64,000 nt of DNA from Fimisoma avicola (GTDB lineage: Bacteria > Bacillota > Clostridia > Peptostreptococcales > Anaerovoracaceae), in assembly GCA_018714945.1 (NCBI GenBank), contig DVMO01000006.1, positions 1 to 64,000 on the forward strand, given 5' to 3'. Positions 8,308 to 16,841 of this stretch are shown here, in pieces. Both the position numbers and the translations under genes were made by a program. Below the pieces are notes generated by a model. It saw nothing but the letters and a program-made list of their open reading frames with translations, had not been told where the DNA came from and did no database searches. The stretch's first letter is position 1. Each line of letters begins with the position of its first letter.

Positions 8308-9096
8308 CTATGCTTCCCCAAGATATTCTTCTAAGGTCAGGCCGGAGCCGGTTATCTCCTTTGCCGTATCAACCCCCACATATCGCAGGTGCCATGGCTC
8401 GTAATCGTAGCCGGTTATGTGGGTCTTGCCCTCTGGATATCGGATGATGAATCCATATTCGCTGCAATGCTCATTTATCCACTGTCCTTCAGGATAGTTT
8501 ATGAAATCCTGACTGAGGCCGTATCCCATGGATGCTGAAGTTATGTCGACTGCCCAGCCTGTGTGGTGTTCGCTCCTGCCGGGATAGGCAGTACGGGTAT
8601 AAGTGAAGTCTGCTCCATAGGCCGAAAGGGAACTGTCATAAAGGCTTTTCTGGGTGTCGTATGATCTGTAGGCAGAACATATGAGGAAGTTGATACCATC
8701 CGCTTTGGCCGCCGAAAGCATTTTCAGGTAAGCATCATAGGCTTCCCGCTTGAAATATAGCCCCTGATTGGTGGAAAGGGATCCGTCAACAGCCACCATG
8801 TCTGTCGGATAGTAATCTGCGCTTACCGTATGGAGCTTGTTGACCAGCACAAGAAGGCCGCCGTCGTCTGAGGAACGGACATCGATAGGATCAGGCAGCC
8901 CGGTCATGTCTATGCCGGCAGAAGCAGAACCTGAAGCCGTTTGATCATCGGGCTCCTGCGTATCAGTGGTCTGGCTGTCTGAGCCGGGGCTGCTGCTGTC
9001 ATTGTTTTCGTCTCCGGAAATGGAGGGATTGCAGCCGGCAAGCAGGATTAAAACGGTGATCAGTAAAAACAGTTTTGTTATCATATGTTTCTTCAT
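8308..9096 (-). CDS. VanY-like D-alanyl-D-alanine carboxypeptidase lipoprotein (M15B)
   Basis: 262 aa. Lipoprotein signal peptide ends in LILLAGC (lipobox Cys about residue 22), followed by a Ser/Asp/Gly-rich linker to about 70. The peptidase domain carries the M15B zinc motif SEHHTGWAVD and the later EPWHLRYVG with the third zinc His, plus the usual CSAYRSYDTQ segment. It trims D-Ala from peptidoglycan stem peptides on the outer membrane face. No vanA/vanH-like genes are near, so a housekeeping wall role rather than glycopeptide resistance is likely. AAGGAGATTAA precedes the start. Confidence 0.92.
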   Translation of the reverse strand: MKKHMITKLFLLITVLILLAGCNPSISGDENNDSSSPGSDSQTTDTQEPDDQTASGSASAGIDMTGLPDPIDVRSSDDGGLLVLVNKLHTVSADYYPTDMVAVDGSLSTNQGLYFKREAYDAYLKMLSAAKADGINFLICSAYRSYDTQKSLYDSSLSAYGADFTYTRTAYPGRSEHHTGWAVDITSASMGYGLSQDFINYPEGQWINEHCSEYGFIIRYPEGKTHITGYDYEPWHLRYVGVDTAKEITGSGLTLEEYLGEA

Positions 9097-9101
9097 ATTT
9101 C

Positions 9102-9148
9102 GTTAATCTCCTTGAGGATTATTGTAGGTTAATCTCCTTGAGGATTAT
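9102..9148. repeat. 26-bp-spaced direct repeat covering a ribosome binding site
   Basis: A 21-bp sequence (9102-9122) beginning GTTAATCTCCTTGAGG is repeated exactly at 9128-9148. On the minus strand each copy contains AAGGAGATTAA, so the leader of the carboxypeptidase mRNA carries two identical Shine-Dalgarno sequences, only the nearer with a start codon. Confidence 0.85.
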
Positions 9149-9177
9149 AGTATATTATAACTGGAATTTCGTGTCAA
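9149..9177 (-). promoter_or_regulatory. sigma-70 promoter of the carboxypeptidase gene
   Basis: On the minus strand TTGACA (9172-9177) and TATACT (9149-9154) are separated by exactly 17 bp, about 55 bp upstream of the start codon. Confidence 0.75.
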
Positions 9178-9250
9178 AACAAACCTGTATCACGGGCACG
9201 GAATTTGTACAGATAACGCATATTGTAAAAAAGATATCTGCACTCTCCTT

Positions 9251-9279
9251 TTGCATTTTGCATACAGTTGTGCTATGAT
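9251..9279 (+). promoter_or_regulatory. predicted promoter of the AEC transporter gene
   Basis: TTGCAT and TATGAT with a 17-bp spacer, about 60 bp before the ATG at 9342. Confidence 0.55.
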
Positions 9280-9341
9280 GAAAGTGCATATTTTTGAACA
9301 GAAATTAAGGCGAAAGCCGGTGGAAGGTCTAATGGATAAAA

Positions 9342-10283
9342 ATGGTAAAGAACTTAGTTGTCGCAGTTGAAGCAGTAGCGCCCATGTTCTTGATCATGGT
9401 AATTGGAGTTTTGACGCGCAGGGCGGGCCTCATAAACGAGGCGGAAACCAAGCGCCTGAACAAGCTGGTGTTTACGGTTTTCTTCCCGCCGATGATGTTC
9501 GACAACCTATACGGGGCGGAGATCGGCGACGCTTTTGACATTAAACTGATAGTCTTTTGCCTGGCGATGATATTGGCGGTGATCGCCGTTTCCGCGCTCA
9601 TCATCTTAAAAATAGAAAAGGACAACCGTACGCGCGGCGCCATGATTCAGGCAATCTACCGCAGTAACCTCGTAATCATGGGACTGCCGCTTGTTTCCAA
9701 TATTTTCGGCGACGAAAACCTCACCACCACGGCGGTGACGATCGCCATCGTCGTGCCGGCATACAATGTTCTGGCCGTGATCCTGCTCGAGTTTTTCCGC
9801 GGCGGCAAACCAAACGCCGGCCAGATCATCAGGGGCATATTCACCAACCCGCTGATTCTCGGCGCGATTGCCGGCGCTTTGACTATAGTTTTACATATCG
9901 AGCTGCCGGACTTTCTGGAAAGCACGATCTCGTCGATGGACGCGGTCGCTACGCCGATGGCTCTGCTGGTGCTGGGCGCGTCGCTGAACAAGAAGAGCCT
10001 TTCGCATTCATGGCGAAATCTGATAATCTGCGTATCGGGAAGGCTGATCATCGTGCCTGCCGTCGCCCTCACCCTCGGCGCCCTGCTGGGCCTGCGCGGC
10101 ATCGAATTTGCTACGATGATACCGGTGTTCGCTTCGCCGACAGGGATCTCTTCTTATACGATGGCGGCGCAGATGGGCAGCGACGGAGAACTGGCAGGCA
10201 ACTGCGTGGTATTTTCTTCGGCGCTGTCGAGTCTTACCCTGTTTTTCTGGATATTTCTCTTTAAGACGCTGGGAATGTTCTGA
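9342..10283 (+). CDS. auxin efflux carrier (AEC/BART) family transporter
   Basis: 313 aa integral membrane protein with about ten helices, starting MVKNLVVAVEAVAPMFLIMVI and containing the central PLALLV-like VATPMALLVLGASL. AEC-family carriers move small organic anions (malate, malonate and similar). GGAAGG lies upstream of the ATG. Codon choice differs from neighbours: CGC/CGT arginines and GTC/GCG/ATC codons are frequent, where most genes here use AGA/AGG. This suggests fairly recent acquisition. Substrate not predictable. Confidence 0.85.
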   Translation: MVKNLVVAVEAVAPMFLIMVIGVLTRRAGLINEAETKRLNKLVFTVFFPPMMFDNLYGAEIGDAFDIKLIVFCLAMILAVIAVSALIILKIEKDNRTRGAMIQAIYRSNLVIMGLPLVSNIFGDENLTTTAVTIAIVVPAYNVLAVILLEFFRGGKPNAGQIIRGIFTNPLILGAIAGALTIVLHIELPDFLESTISSMDAVATPMALLVLGASLNKKSLSHSWRNLIICVSGRLIIVPAVALTLGALLGLRGIEFATMIPVFASPTGISSYTMAAQMGSDGELAGNCVVFSSALSSLTLFFWIFLFKTLGMF

Positions 10284-10330
10284 GCGCCCGCGCGGGCTGG
10301 TAAAACTTGGCTGGATAAATGCGGCGGATG

Positions 10331-10339
10331 ATGGTATAA
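10331..10339 (+). promoter_or_regulatory. extended -10 promoter of glnS
   Basis: TGGTATAAT fits the extended -10 consensus TGnTATAAT; the -35 region (TGGATA, 17 bp upstream) is poor, which is usual for this promoter class. Confidence 0.55.
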
Positions 10340-10401
10340 TTGATGCAAGATGTTATGCCGCAGTCCGGCGCCGTACAAATCAACCCATGGGAGGATAATA
10401 T

Positions 10402-12036
10402 ATGGCAGACAATTTTATTCAGGAGATCATCGAAAAAGATCTCGAATCAAAAAAATACGGAGACAAGGTGTGCACCCGTTTTCCGCCGGAACCTAACGGT
10501 TACCTGCACATCGGACACGCCAAGTCCATCTGTCTCAACTTTACCACCGCAGCCAAATACGGAGGCAAATGCAACCTCAGATATGATGATACCAACCCGG
10601 TCAAAGAGGATGTAGAATATGTAGACTCCATAGAAGAAGATGTCAGATGGCTGGGTTTTGAATGGGACAAGAGACTCTGGGCTTCCGATTACTTTGACCA
10701 GATGTATGAGGCGGCTGTAGAACTCATAAAAAAAGGCAAAGCTTTCGTATGTGATCTTACAGGAGATGAGATCAGAGAATACAGAGGTACTCTTACGCAG
10801 CCTGGCAAAGACAGTCCTTACAGGAACCGCAGCATAGAAGAAAACCTCAGACTGTTTGAAGAGATGAAAGAAGGCAGATACAAGGACGGTGAAAAGGTCC
10901 TCAGAGCCAAGATAGACATGTCATCGCCAAACATCAATATGCGTGATCCTGTCATATACCGTATAGCCCATGCATCTCACCACAATACGGGAGATAAATG
11001 GTGCATTTATCCTATGTATGATTTTGCCCACCCTATAGAAGATGCCATAGAGGGGATCACCCATTCAATATGCACCCTGGAGTTTGAAGACCACAGACCG
11101 CTGTACGACTGGGTACTCAGGGAAGTGGGATGGTGGCAGGCTCCGCCTCAGCAGATCGAATTTGCCAGGCTGAACCTTACCCACACGGTAATGTCAAAGA
11201 GATATCTCAAAGCCATGGTTGAAGACGGCACCGTAGACGGCTGGGACGATCCGAGGATGCCGACCATCGCAGGTATACGCCGACGGGGATATACTCCGGA
11301 GGCTGTCAGACAGTTCTGCGAAGACATAGGAGTATCCAAATCCAACAGTACCGTTGATGTGGCGCAGCTTGAGCAGTGTGTCAGAGAGGATCTTAAAACA
11401 AGGGTTCCAAGCAGGAATGTCATCTTCGACCCGGTAAAAGTCATAATAACCAATTATCCGGAAGGACGATCTGAACTGTGCGAGATAGAGAACAATGCCC
11501 AGGTACCTGAAATGGGAACAAGAAAGGTAAGCTTTTCAAGAGAATTATGGATAGACGGAGCCGACTTTATGGAAGAGCCGCCCAAGAAATATTTCAGGCT
11601 TTTCCCAGGCAATGAAGTGCGCTTAAAAGGCGCATATTATATAACATGCACAGATGTCATCAAAAACCCTGACGGCACCATCAAAGAGATCCATTGCACC
11701 TATGATCCGCAGACCAAGAGCGGAAGCGGCTTTGAAGGACGCAAGGTCAAAGGCACCATCCACTTTGTGGATGCGGCAAGCGCTGTTCCTTTGACCATAC
11801 GCCAGTACGACTATCTGTTCATCGAAGATGAAGACGGAAAACCTGTCAAAAATCCTGAAAGCGTGAAAGTCTCCACCGCATATGCAGAGGCGTCCGTGAA
11901 CGAAGCAAGGGCCGGAGAAAGATTCCAGTTTTTCCGGCATGGATATTATGTGGCTGACATAAAAGACCATAAACCGGGAGAAGCGGTATTTAACGAGATC
12001 GTGGGCCTGAAGAGCTCATGGAAAGGCTCAAGATGA
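10402..12036 (+). CDS. glnS: glutaminyl-tRNA synthetase
   Basis: 544 aa class I synthetase charging tRNA-Gln. The first signature is PPEPNGYLHIGHAKS (residues about 28-42) and the KMSKS-type loop is VMSKRYL. The C-terminal beta-barrel anticodon-binding domain follows (KVSFSRELWIDGADF onwards). GGGAGGATAATAT precedes the ATG. Its length is normal. GlnRS spread among bacteria by transfer; its presence means tRNA-Gln can be charged directly rather than only through GatCAB. Single gene with its own promoter. Confidence 0.96.
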   Translation: MADNFIQEIIEKDLESKKYGDKVCTRFPPEPNGYLHIGHAKSICLNFTTAAKYGGKCNLRYDDTNPVKEDVEYVDSIEEDVRWLGFEWDKRLWASDYFDQMYEAAVELIKKGKAFVCDLTGDEIREYRGTLTQPGKDSPYRNRSIEENLRLFEEMKEGRYKDGEKVLRAKIDMSSPNINMRDPVIYRIAHASHHNTGDKWCIYPMYDFAHPIEDAIEGITHSICTLEFEDHRPLYDWVLREVGWWQAPPQQIEFARLNLTHTVMSKRYLKAMVEDGTVDGWDDPRMPTIAGIRRRGYTPEAVRQFCEDIGVSKSNSTVDVAQLEQCVREDLKTRVPSRNVIFDPVKVIITNYPEGRSELCEIENNAQVPEMGTRKVSFSRELWIDGADFMEEPPKKYFRLFPGNEVRLKGAYYITCTDVIKNPDGTIKEIHCTYDPQTKSGSGFEGRKVKGTIHFVDAASAVPLTIRQYDYLFIEDEDGKPVKNPESVKVSTAYAEASVNEARAGERFQFFRHGYYVADIKDHKPGEAVFNEIVGLKSSWKGSR

Positions 12037-12114
12037 CCATATCTGCGGCGCAGAAGCCATGTCCGCAGCGTGATCGTACCCATAATGCAAATGATATAAA
12101 AAGGAGAGAGATTT

Positions 12115-12795
12115 ATGCAGTACAAGATTGAAGGAGCGCCGCTTCCGGCAGTGATATGCCAGATGGAACCGGGAGAGACCATTATCACAGAAAAAGGGAG
12201 CATGAGCTGGATGTCACCGAACATGAATATGGAAACCACCAGCAACGGCGGGTTCGGCAAAGCCCTTGGGCGTATGTTTGCCGGGGAATCCATCTTCCAG
12301 AACAAATTTACTGCACAGGGCGGGCCTGGCATGATAGCCTTTGCTTCAAGCTTTCCGGGAGATATAAGGGCAATAGAGATAACTCCCGACAGGCCGGTGA
12401 TAGTTCAGAAAAGCGCTTTTCTGGCAGGAGAAGCGGGCGTAGAGCTGTCAGTTTTCTTCCAGAAAAAACTGGGCAGCGGATTCTTCGGAGGAGAAGGATT
12501 CATAATGCAGAAGCTTTCCGGAAACGGCACGGTCTTTGTGGAAATTGACGGTTCAGCGGTGGAATATGAACTGGCAGCAGGACAGCAGATGGTAATTGAC
12601 ACAGGATATCTGGCCATGATGGACGCAACCTGTTCAATGGATGTGGTTGCCAACAAAGGCGTTAAGAACATGATCTTCGGCGGTGAGGGAATATTCAACA
12701 CCATAGTGACCGGGCCGGGAAAGATCGTGCTCCAGACGATGCCGATCAGTACAGTGGCAACAGCGATACTGCCGTTTGTGCCTACCAAGGACTGA
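12115..12795 (+). CDS. TIGR00266/AIM24-family protein
   Basis: 226 aa, all-beta, glycine-rich protein of the AIM24/TIGR00266 family, common in Firmicutes and of unknown function. Typical features are a start of the type YKIEGAPLPAVICQMEPGE, then TEKGSMSWM, and the repeated internal beta pattern ending PISTVATAILPFVPTK. No signal peptide or membrane helix. AAGGAGAGAG precedes the ATG. It lies 78 bp after glnS with no clear terminator between, so read-through is possible. Confidence 0.85.
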   Translation: MQYKIEGAPLPAVICQMEPGETIITEKGSMSWMSPNMNMETTSNGGFGKALGRMFAGESIFQNKFTAQGGPGMIAFASSFPGDIRAIEITPDRPVIVQKSAFLAGEAGVELSVFFQKKLGSGFFGGEGFIMQKLSGNGTVFVEIDGSAVEYELAAGQQMVIDTGYLAMMDATCSMDVVANKGVKNMIFGGEGIFNTIVTGPGKIVLQTMPISTVATAILPFVPTKD

Positions 12796-12965
12796 TGTTG
12801 CAGTGACAGTGATGACGAGTTGCTGACCGGCGGCATGTCATGCGGGATCTGATGAAAGCAGAAGGTACAGTACAGGCGTCCGGAGGCCAGAAGGCAGCGG
12901 GCGCCTTTTGCTGACAGGGACAGATACGCATATACAGACAGATATGTATAAACAGGGGGGATATT

Positions 12966-13679
12966 TTGGAATACATACGGATTATGGTCACATGCGCTGC
13001 AGCCATTGCCGCCGGGATCATGCTGGGAAACAGTGCAGTGGTGTTTTTCAACAGGATGCCGGGAAAATGGCTGTGCGAATATGGAAAAGAACCGGATGAA
13101 GAGCTGGCTCATCCGACGAGGCAGAGGATAAACAGCTGGCCGTGGAAATATTTTTTCTCCTGCCTTTTTGTCATGGCCTCCATAAAGACGGCCATGGATG
13201 ATCCGGGATATGCTCTCATATCCATGATAACATGCTGGATACTTACGGAGATGGCTATAGCCGATGCCAGATACATGATAGTCCCGGATCAGCTGGTCAT
13301 ACTTCTTATGGTAGCGGCAGTAGGATTTGTGCCGTACCATGACGGAGGCCCTTATGAAGGAGTCTGGGGCGGGCTCATAGGTTTTGGAGTTATGCTGGTC
13401 ACAGCCCTTCTGGGCAGGATAATTTACAGAAGAGCGGCCTTGGGCGGTGGAGACATAAAGGTATTCGGGGCTCTGGGACTTTGCACAGGTGTGGACGGGA
13501 TACTTTCGGTCTTTATACTTTCCACATTCCTGTGCGCCATCCATATGGCCTGGCTCCTTATGCGCAAAAAGGCAAAACGGCGGCAGCAGCGGCCGCTGAT
13601 CCCTTATGTGGCCATATCTTCATCGATTTATCTGGTCATTTTGCACGGAATAGGTTATAATATAATGGCATACCTGTAA
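12966..13679 (+). CDS. A24-type prepilin peptidase-like membrane protein
   Basis: 237 aa with six or so hydrophobic segments. The two aspartates of the A24 aspartic peptidases are visible in EMAIADARYMIVPDQL and ALGGGDIK. The N-terminal methylase domain of classical PilD is absent, as in the short A24 family. Start is a TTG with GGGGGG upstream. No pilin or type IV pilus genes occur in the window, so the substrate is unknown. Followed 13 bp later by yhbY. Confidence 0.8.
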   Translation: MEYIRIMVTCAAAIAAGIMLGNSAVVFFNRMPGKWLCEYGKEPDEELAHPTRQRINSWPWKYFFSCLFVMASIKTAMDDPGYALISMITCWILTEMAIADARYMIVPDQLVILLMVAAVGFVPYHDGGPYEGVWGGLIGFGVMLVTALLGRIIYRRAALGGGDIKVFGALGLCTGVDGILSVFILSTFLCAIHMAWLLMRKKAKRRQQRPLIPYVAISSSIYLVILHGIGYNIMAYL

Positions 13680-13692
13680 GAAAGGAAAAACA

Positions 13693-13989
13693 ATGATAAC
13701 AAGCAAACAGAGAAGTTTTCTCAAAAGCCTTGCTCACAATATAGATCCTGCTGTGTATATCGGCAAGGCAGGAGTAACGGAAAATGTGGTAAAAGAAATA
13801 GATATGTGCCTTGAGGCCAGAGAACTGGTAAAGGTTAAACTGCAAGAAGGCTGTGACCTGACTCCGAAAGATGTGGCAAACGATGTCGCCGCCCGGCTGG
13901 GGGCCGACTTCGTACAGGCCATAGGGCGTAAGTTCACTTTATACAGACGATCAAAAGAAAACAAGCAGATAGAGCTGCCTAGGCCGTAA
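13693..13989 (+). CDS. yhbY: CRM-domain RNA-binding protein YhbY
   Basis: 98 aa single CRM domain protein associated with ribosomal 50S assembly. It starts MITSKQRSFLKSLAHNI and has the GKAGVTENVVKEID segment and the usual IGRKFTLYR ending of the RNA-binding fold. Small size is normal. AAAGGAAAAAC precedes the ATG. It sits in a run with translation and tRNA modification genes. Confidence 0.92.
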   Translation: MITSKQRSFLKSLAHNIDPAVYIGKAGVTENVVKEIDMCLEARELVKVKLQEGCDLTPKDVANDVAARLGADFVQAIGRKFTLYRRSKENKQIELPRP

Positions 13990-14047
13990 GCGGCAGAAGG
14001 AAAGCCTGGCCTCGATGACAGGCACAGGCCGGAAAGGTCACAGGATC

Positions 14048-14815
14048 ATGGAAAGAAATATCTTACTTACCATAGAATACGATGGCAGCGGGTTTTCAGG
14101 ATGGCAGAGACAGCCCCATGTCAGGACCGTTCAGGGAGAGATAGAAGAGGCGCTCAGCCGCATATGCGGATGCGAAATACAGATAAACGGTACAAGCCGT
14201 ACAGACGCCGGGGTACATGCCCTGGGGCAGAGAGCTTCATTTAAAGGTGATTTTGGAATACCCACCGAAAACATCAGGCCGGCCCTGAACAATATCCTTG
14301 CCGGCGGCGGCCGGTACGGTGCCGTCCTGGGAGACATCAGGATAATTGAGGCAGCAGAAGTCGGAGCTGATTTTCATGCCCGCTTTGATGCAAGGGGAAA
14401 GAAATACAGATATATAATTGAAAATAAAAAATACGGAGACATTTTCCGCAGAAAATATTGCTACAATGTGGACAAGCCGCTGGATGAAGAGGCCATGAAA
14501 AAGGCGGCCCAGGCCGTGACAGGAACCCATGACTTCGCATCATTCCAGTCCGCCGGCGGGCAGCCAAGGCTCACTACGGTCAGGACCGTTCACACTCTCG
14601 ACATATACAGGCAGGGAGACGATGTTATAATGGAAATAACCGGTGACGGATTTCTGTACAATATGGTCAGGATCATCGCCGGTACATTGACAGAAATAGG
14701 CCTGGGAAAGAGGCGGCCCCAAGACATGGCGCAGATCATAAACGCAAGGGACAGAGCTGCGGCAGGCCATAAGGCCCCGGCCGGAGGCCTGTATCTGGCT
14801 GAGATATATTTTTGA
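14048..14815 (+). CDS. truA: tRNA pseudouridine(38-40) synthase TruA
   Basis: 255 aa. It converts uridines 38-40 of tRNA anticodon arms to pseudouridine. The catalytic Asp is in SRTDAGVHALGQ; other family stretches are YDGSGFSGWQRQP near the start and DGFLYNMVRIIAGTL. ATG 14048 is preferred over the in-frame ATG at 14015, since homology begins at MERNILLTIEYDG and AAAGGT lies upstream. Confidence 0.95.
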   Translation: MERNILLTIEYDGSGFSGWQRQPHVRTVQGEIEEALSRICGCEIQINGTSRTDAGVHALGQRASFKGDFGIPTENIRPALNNILAGGGRYGAVLGDIRIIEAAEVGADFHARFDARGKKYRYIIENKKYGDIFRRKYCYNVDKPLDEEAMKKAAQAVTGTHDFASFQSAGGQPRLTTVRTVHTLDIYRQGDDVIMEITGDGFLYNMVRIIAGTLTEIGLGKRRPQDMAQIINARDRAAAGHKAPAGGLYLAEIYF

Positions 14816-14868
14816 ATACGGAAATACCGGATAAATATTGCTGATGTATACTGACAGGAGATATGGCA

Positions 14869-15321
14869 ATGGACAGACCATCTTGGGATGAATATTTTAT
14901 GGAAATGGCAGAGCTTACAGCCAAGCGTTCCACCTGCATGCGCAGGCATGTGGGTGCAGTCATCGTAAAAGACAGGAGGGCTATAGCTACCGGATATAAT
15001 GGTGCGCCGCGGGGAATAATGCATTGTGAGGACAGAGGAGGCTGCCTGAGACAGCAGCTCAATGTGCCGTCCGGGCAGAGACATGAACTGTGCATGGCGC
15101 TGCATGCCGAACAGAATGCTATCATACAGGCTGCGGCCATGGGAAACAGCATCGAAGGCGGGACGATATATATAACCCATCAGCCGTGCGCCATATGCGC
15201 CAAGATGATAATAAACGCAGGGATAACGAGAATAGTCATCAGAGAAGGATATCCTGACCAACTGGCAGCATCAATCCTTGATGAAGCAGGTTTAAAGATA
15301 GAAAAACTGCCGAAAGAGTAA
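14869..15321 (+). CDS. comEB: deoxycytidylate (dCMP) deaminase
   Basis: 150 aa zinc deaminase producing dUMP for thymidylate synthesis. The zinc site is visible as MALHAEQNAI (His and proton-shuttle Glu) and HQPCAICAKM (two Cys). ATG 14869 lies 8 bp after GGAG; the in-frame ATG at 14863 is only 2 bp after it and so less likely. Normal length. Cytoplasmic. Confidence 0.93.
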   Translation: MDRPSWDEYFMEMAELTAKRSTCMRRHVGAVIVKDRRAIATGYNGAPRGIMHCEDRGGCLRQQLNVPSGQRHELCMALHAEQNAIIQAAAMGNSIEGGTIYITHQPCAICAKMIINAGITRIVIREGYPDQLAASILDEAGLKIEKLPKE

Positions 15322-15337
15322 AGGAGTCTTCGGGATA

Positions 15338-16411
15338 ATGTACGACACACTATTGGTAACTTTTCTGGTTGCATGTGGTCTTGCGGCGGCAGTCACGCCT
15401 ATGGCCATCAGGCTTGCACCAAAGATCGGAGCTATGGATATACCAAAGGACAGCAGGCGCATGCATGACCACGCCATGCCGCGCTTTGGAGGATTGGCCA
15501 TATTTGCCGGCAGTTCTGCGGCGATGCTGATCTTTTTGAACTTTGACCATCAGATAACCACCATAGTATTGGGCGGCGTGCTCATATATATCCTTGGGAT
15601 AATAGACGATCTTAAAGATCTTGATCCAAAAATAAAGTTTGCCGGGCAGACTTTGGTGGCAATACTTATGTATATGCAGGACATCAGGATCACCTTCATC
15701 ACCAACTATTTCGGTGAAGGAAACAGCCAGCTTGGAGATGTATGGTGCTTTTTGATCACAGTCCTGTGGATAGTGGGGATAACCAACACCATCAACCTCA
15801 TAGACGGGCTTGACGGACTGGCGGCCGGCACATCTGCGATAATCTCGCTGTGCATCGCATATGCCGCATATATCCACGGCACCTACGAGACCGCCGGCGC
15901 AATGCTGGCACTGGCAGGAGGATGTCTGGGATTTTTGCCGTTCAACTTTTATCCGGCAAAGATATTCATGGGAGACGGAGGCTCCCTGTATCTGGGATTT
16001 ATGCTGGCGTCACTGTCCGTAACAGGTACTGTAAAGAGTGCGGCATTCATGTCCATGATAATCCCTGTACTGGTGCTGGGAGTGCCAATCTTTGACACGC
16101 TCTTTGCCATACTTCGCAGGTTGGTGAACAAAAAGCCCATAATGACAGCAGATAAGGGACACCTGCATCACAGGCTCATGAAATTGGGTTACGGCCAGAG
16201 GAGAGCCACCCTCATGCTGTACGGCATGACCGCCATAATGGGAGTGGCAGCGGTACTTTTCAGCCGCGGGCTCTATGTGGAAATGGGCGGACTGATGGCC
16301 ATAACATTCATGTATATATATATATTCCTGACAGACTCGCGCCATATGATGCCGCAGATCAGAGAAAAATGCAAAGATGAGGCAGAAGGTGACGGACCGT
16401 CAGGAGAGTAA
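15338..16411 (+). CDS. tagO: undecaprenyl-phosphate GlcNAc-1-phosphate transferase (TagO/WecA type)
   Basis: 357 aa membrane protein with about ten helices in the MraY/WecA family, adding a sugar-1-phosphate to undecaprenyl phosphate to begin wall polymer synthesis. Motifs: GIIDDLKDLDPKIKF (Asp pair), INLIDGLDGLAAG, FNFYPAKIFMGDGGSLYLGF, and the cytoplasmic loop with DKGHLHHRL. The last is the His-rich motif of the WecA/TagO branch, not of MraY. It starts 16 bp after the deaminase. The acceptor polymer genes are elsewhere. Confidence 0.9.
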   Translation: MYDTLLVTFLVACGLAAAVTPMAIRLAPKIGAMDIPKDSRRMHDHAMPRFGGLAIFAGSSAAMLIFLNFDHQITTIVLGGVLIYILGIIDDLKDLDPKIKFAGQTLVAILMYMQDIRITFITNYFGEGNSQLGDVWCFLITVLWIVGITNTINLIDGLDGLAAGTSAIISLCIAYAAYIHGTYETAGAMLALAGGCLGFLPFNFYPAKIFMGDGGSLYLGFMLASLSVTGTVKSAAFMSMIIPVLVLGVPIFDTLFAILRRLVNKKPIMTADKGHLHHRLMKLGYGQRRATLMLYGMTAIMGVAAVLFSRGLYVEMGGLMAITFMYIYIFLTDSRHMMPQIREKCKDEAEGDGPSGE

Positions 16412-16489
16412 GACAGGGATAAGAGAAAAAACATCGGTACTGACACCCGAAGGTTTTCTGAGGGGAAAGGCTTGTAAAAAAGAAAGCGG

Positions 16490-16518
16490 AGGTGCCGGCC
16501 ATGACCGGCACCTGTTTT
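16490..16518 (+). terminator. Rho-independent terminator after tagO
   Basis: AGGTGCCGG (16490-16498) pairs with CCGGCACCT (16505-16513) around a 6-nt loop, followed by GTTTTA. It separates the transferase gene from the hydrogenase-regulator cluster. Confidence 0.75.
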
Positions 16519-16539
16519 ATGGGAAAGGAGGTGTAAAGA

Positions 16540-16785
16540 GTGGAAACAAGAGTAGCAGTATTGAGCATAATAGTGGAAGATATCGAAGCGGCTGAAAAGA
16601 TCAATGCTCTGCTTCATCAATACAGGGAATATATTATCGGACGCATGGGGATCCCCCACGAAACGAAGCATATATCTATCATAAGCGTTGCCATGGACGG
16701 ACCAATGGACGCCATAAGCGCCCTTTCCGGAAAGCTTGGGGCTATAGAAGGAGTCAGTACCAAAACCATATATTCTAAAGCGTAA
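16540..16785 (+). CDS. TM1266-family iron-only hydrogenase system regulator
   Basis: 81 aa ACT-like small protein starting at GTG with a near-ideal AAAGGAGGTG upstream. The sequence VAVLSIIVEDIEAAEKINALLHQYREYIIGRMGIP, read in short parts, matches the putative regulators found beside [FeFe]-hydrogenase maturation genes. No hydrogenase or HydEFG gene is in this window. It is followed 56 bp later by an ABC transporter binding protein and a fused ABC protein, a co-occurrence that suggests shared function. Confidence 0.8.
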   Translation: METRVAVLSIIVEDIEAAEKINALLHQYREYIIGRMGIPHETKHISIISVAMDGPMDAISALSGKLGAIEGVSTKTIYSKA

Positions 16786-16841
16786 GATGTGCCGGATAAA
16801 TCTCCCGGACACATGTACAAAGATAATGAGGAGGTACTGAG

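Noticed and set aside
8308..9096. vancomycin resistance locus
   Set aside because: Only a VanY-like peptidase is present; no ligase, dehydrogenase or VanRS genes are near.
9193..9208. sigma-54 promoter before the AEC transporter
   Set aside because: GGGCACGGAATTTGT matches the -24 part but the -12 reads GT instead of GC, and a good sigma-70 promoter lies nearer the gene.
12405..13544. 379-codon minus-strand open frame
   Set aside because: Covers two well-supported plus-strand genes, with no recognisable domain and no start signal.
16412..16489. riboswitch upstream of the TM1266 gene
   Set aside because: The segment before the terminator contains CTGAGG and some pairing, but no known aptamer pattern (TPP, c-di-GMP, THF, Moco) could be matched by eye.
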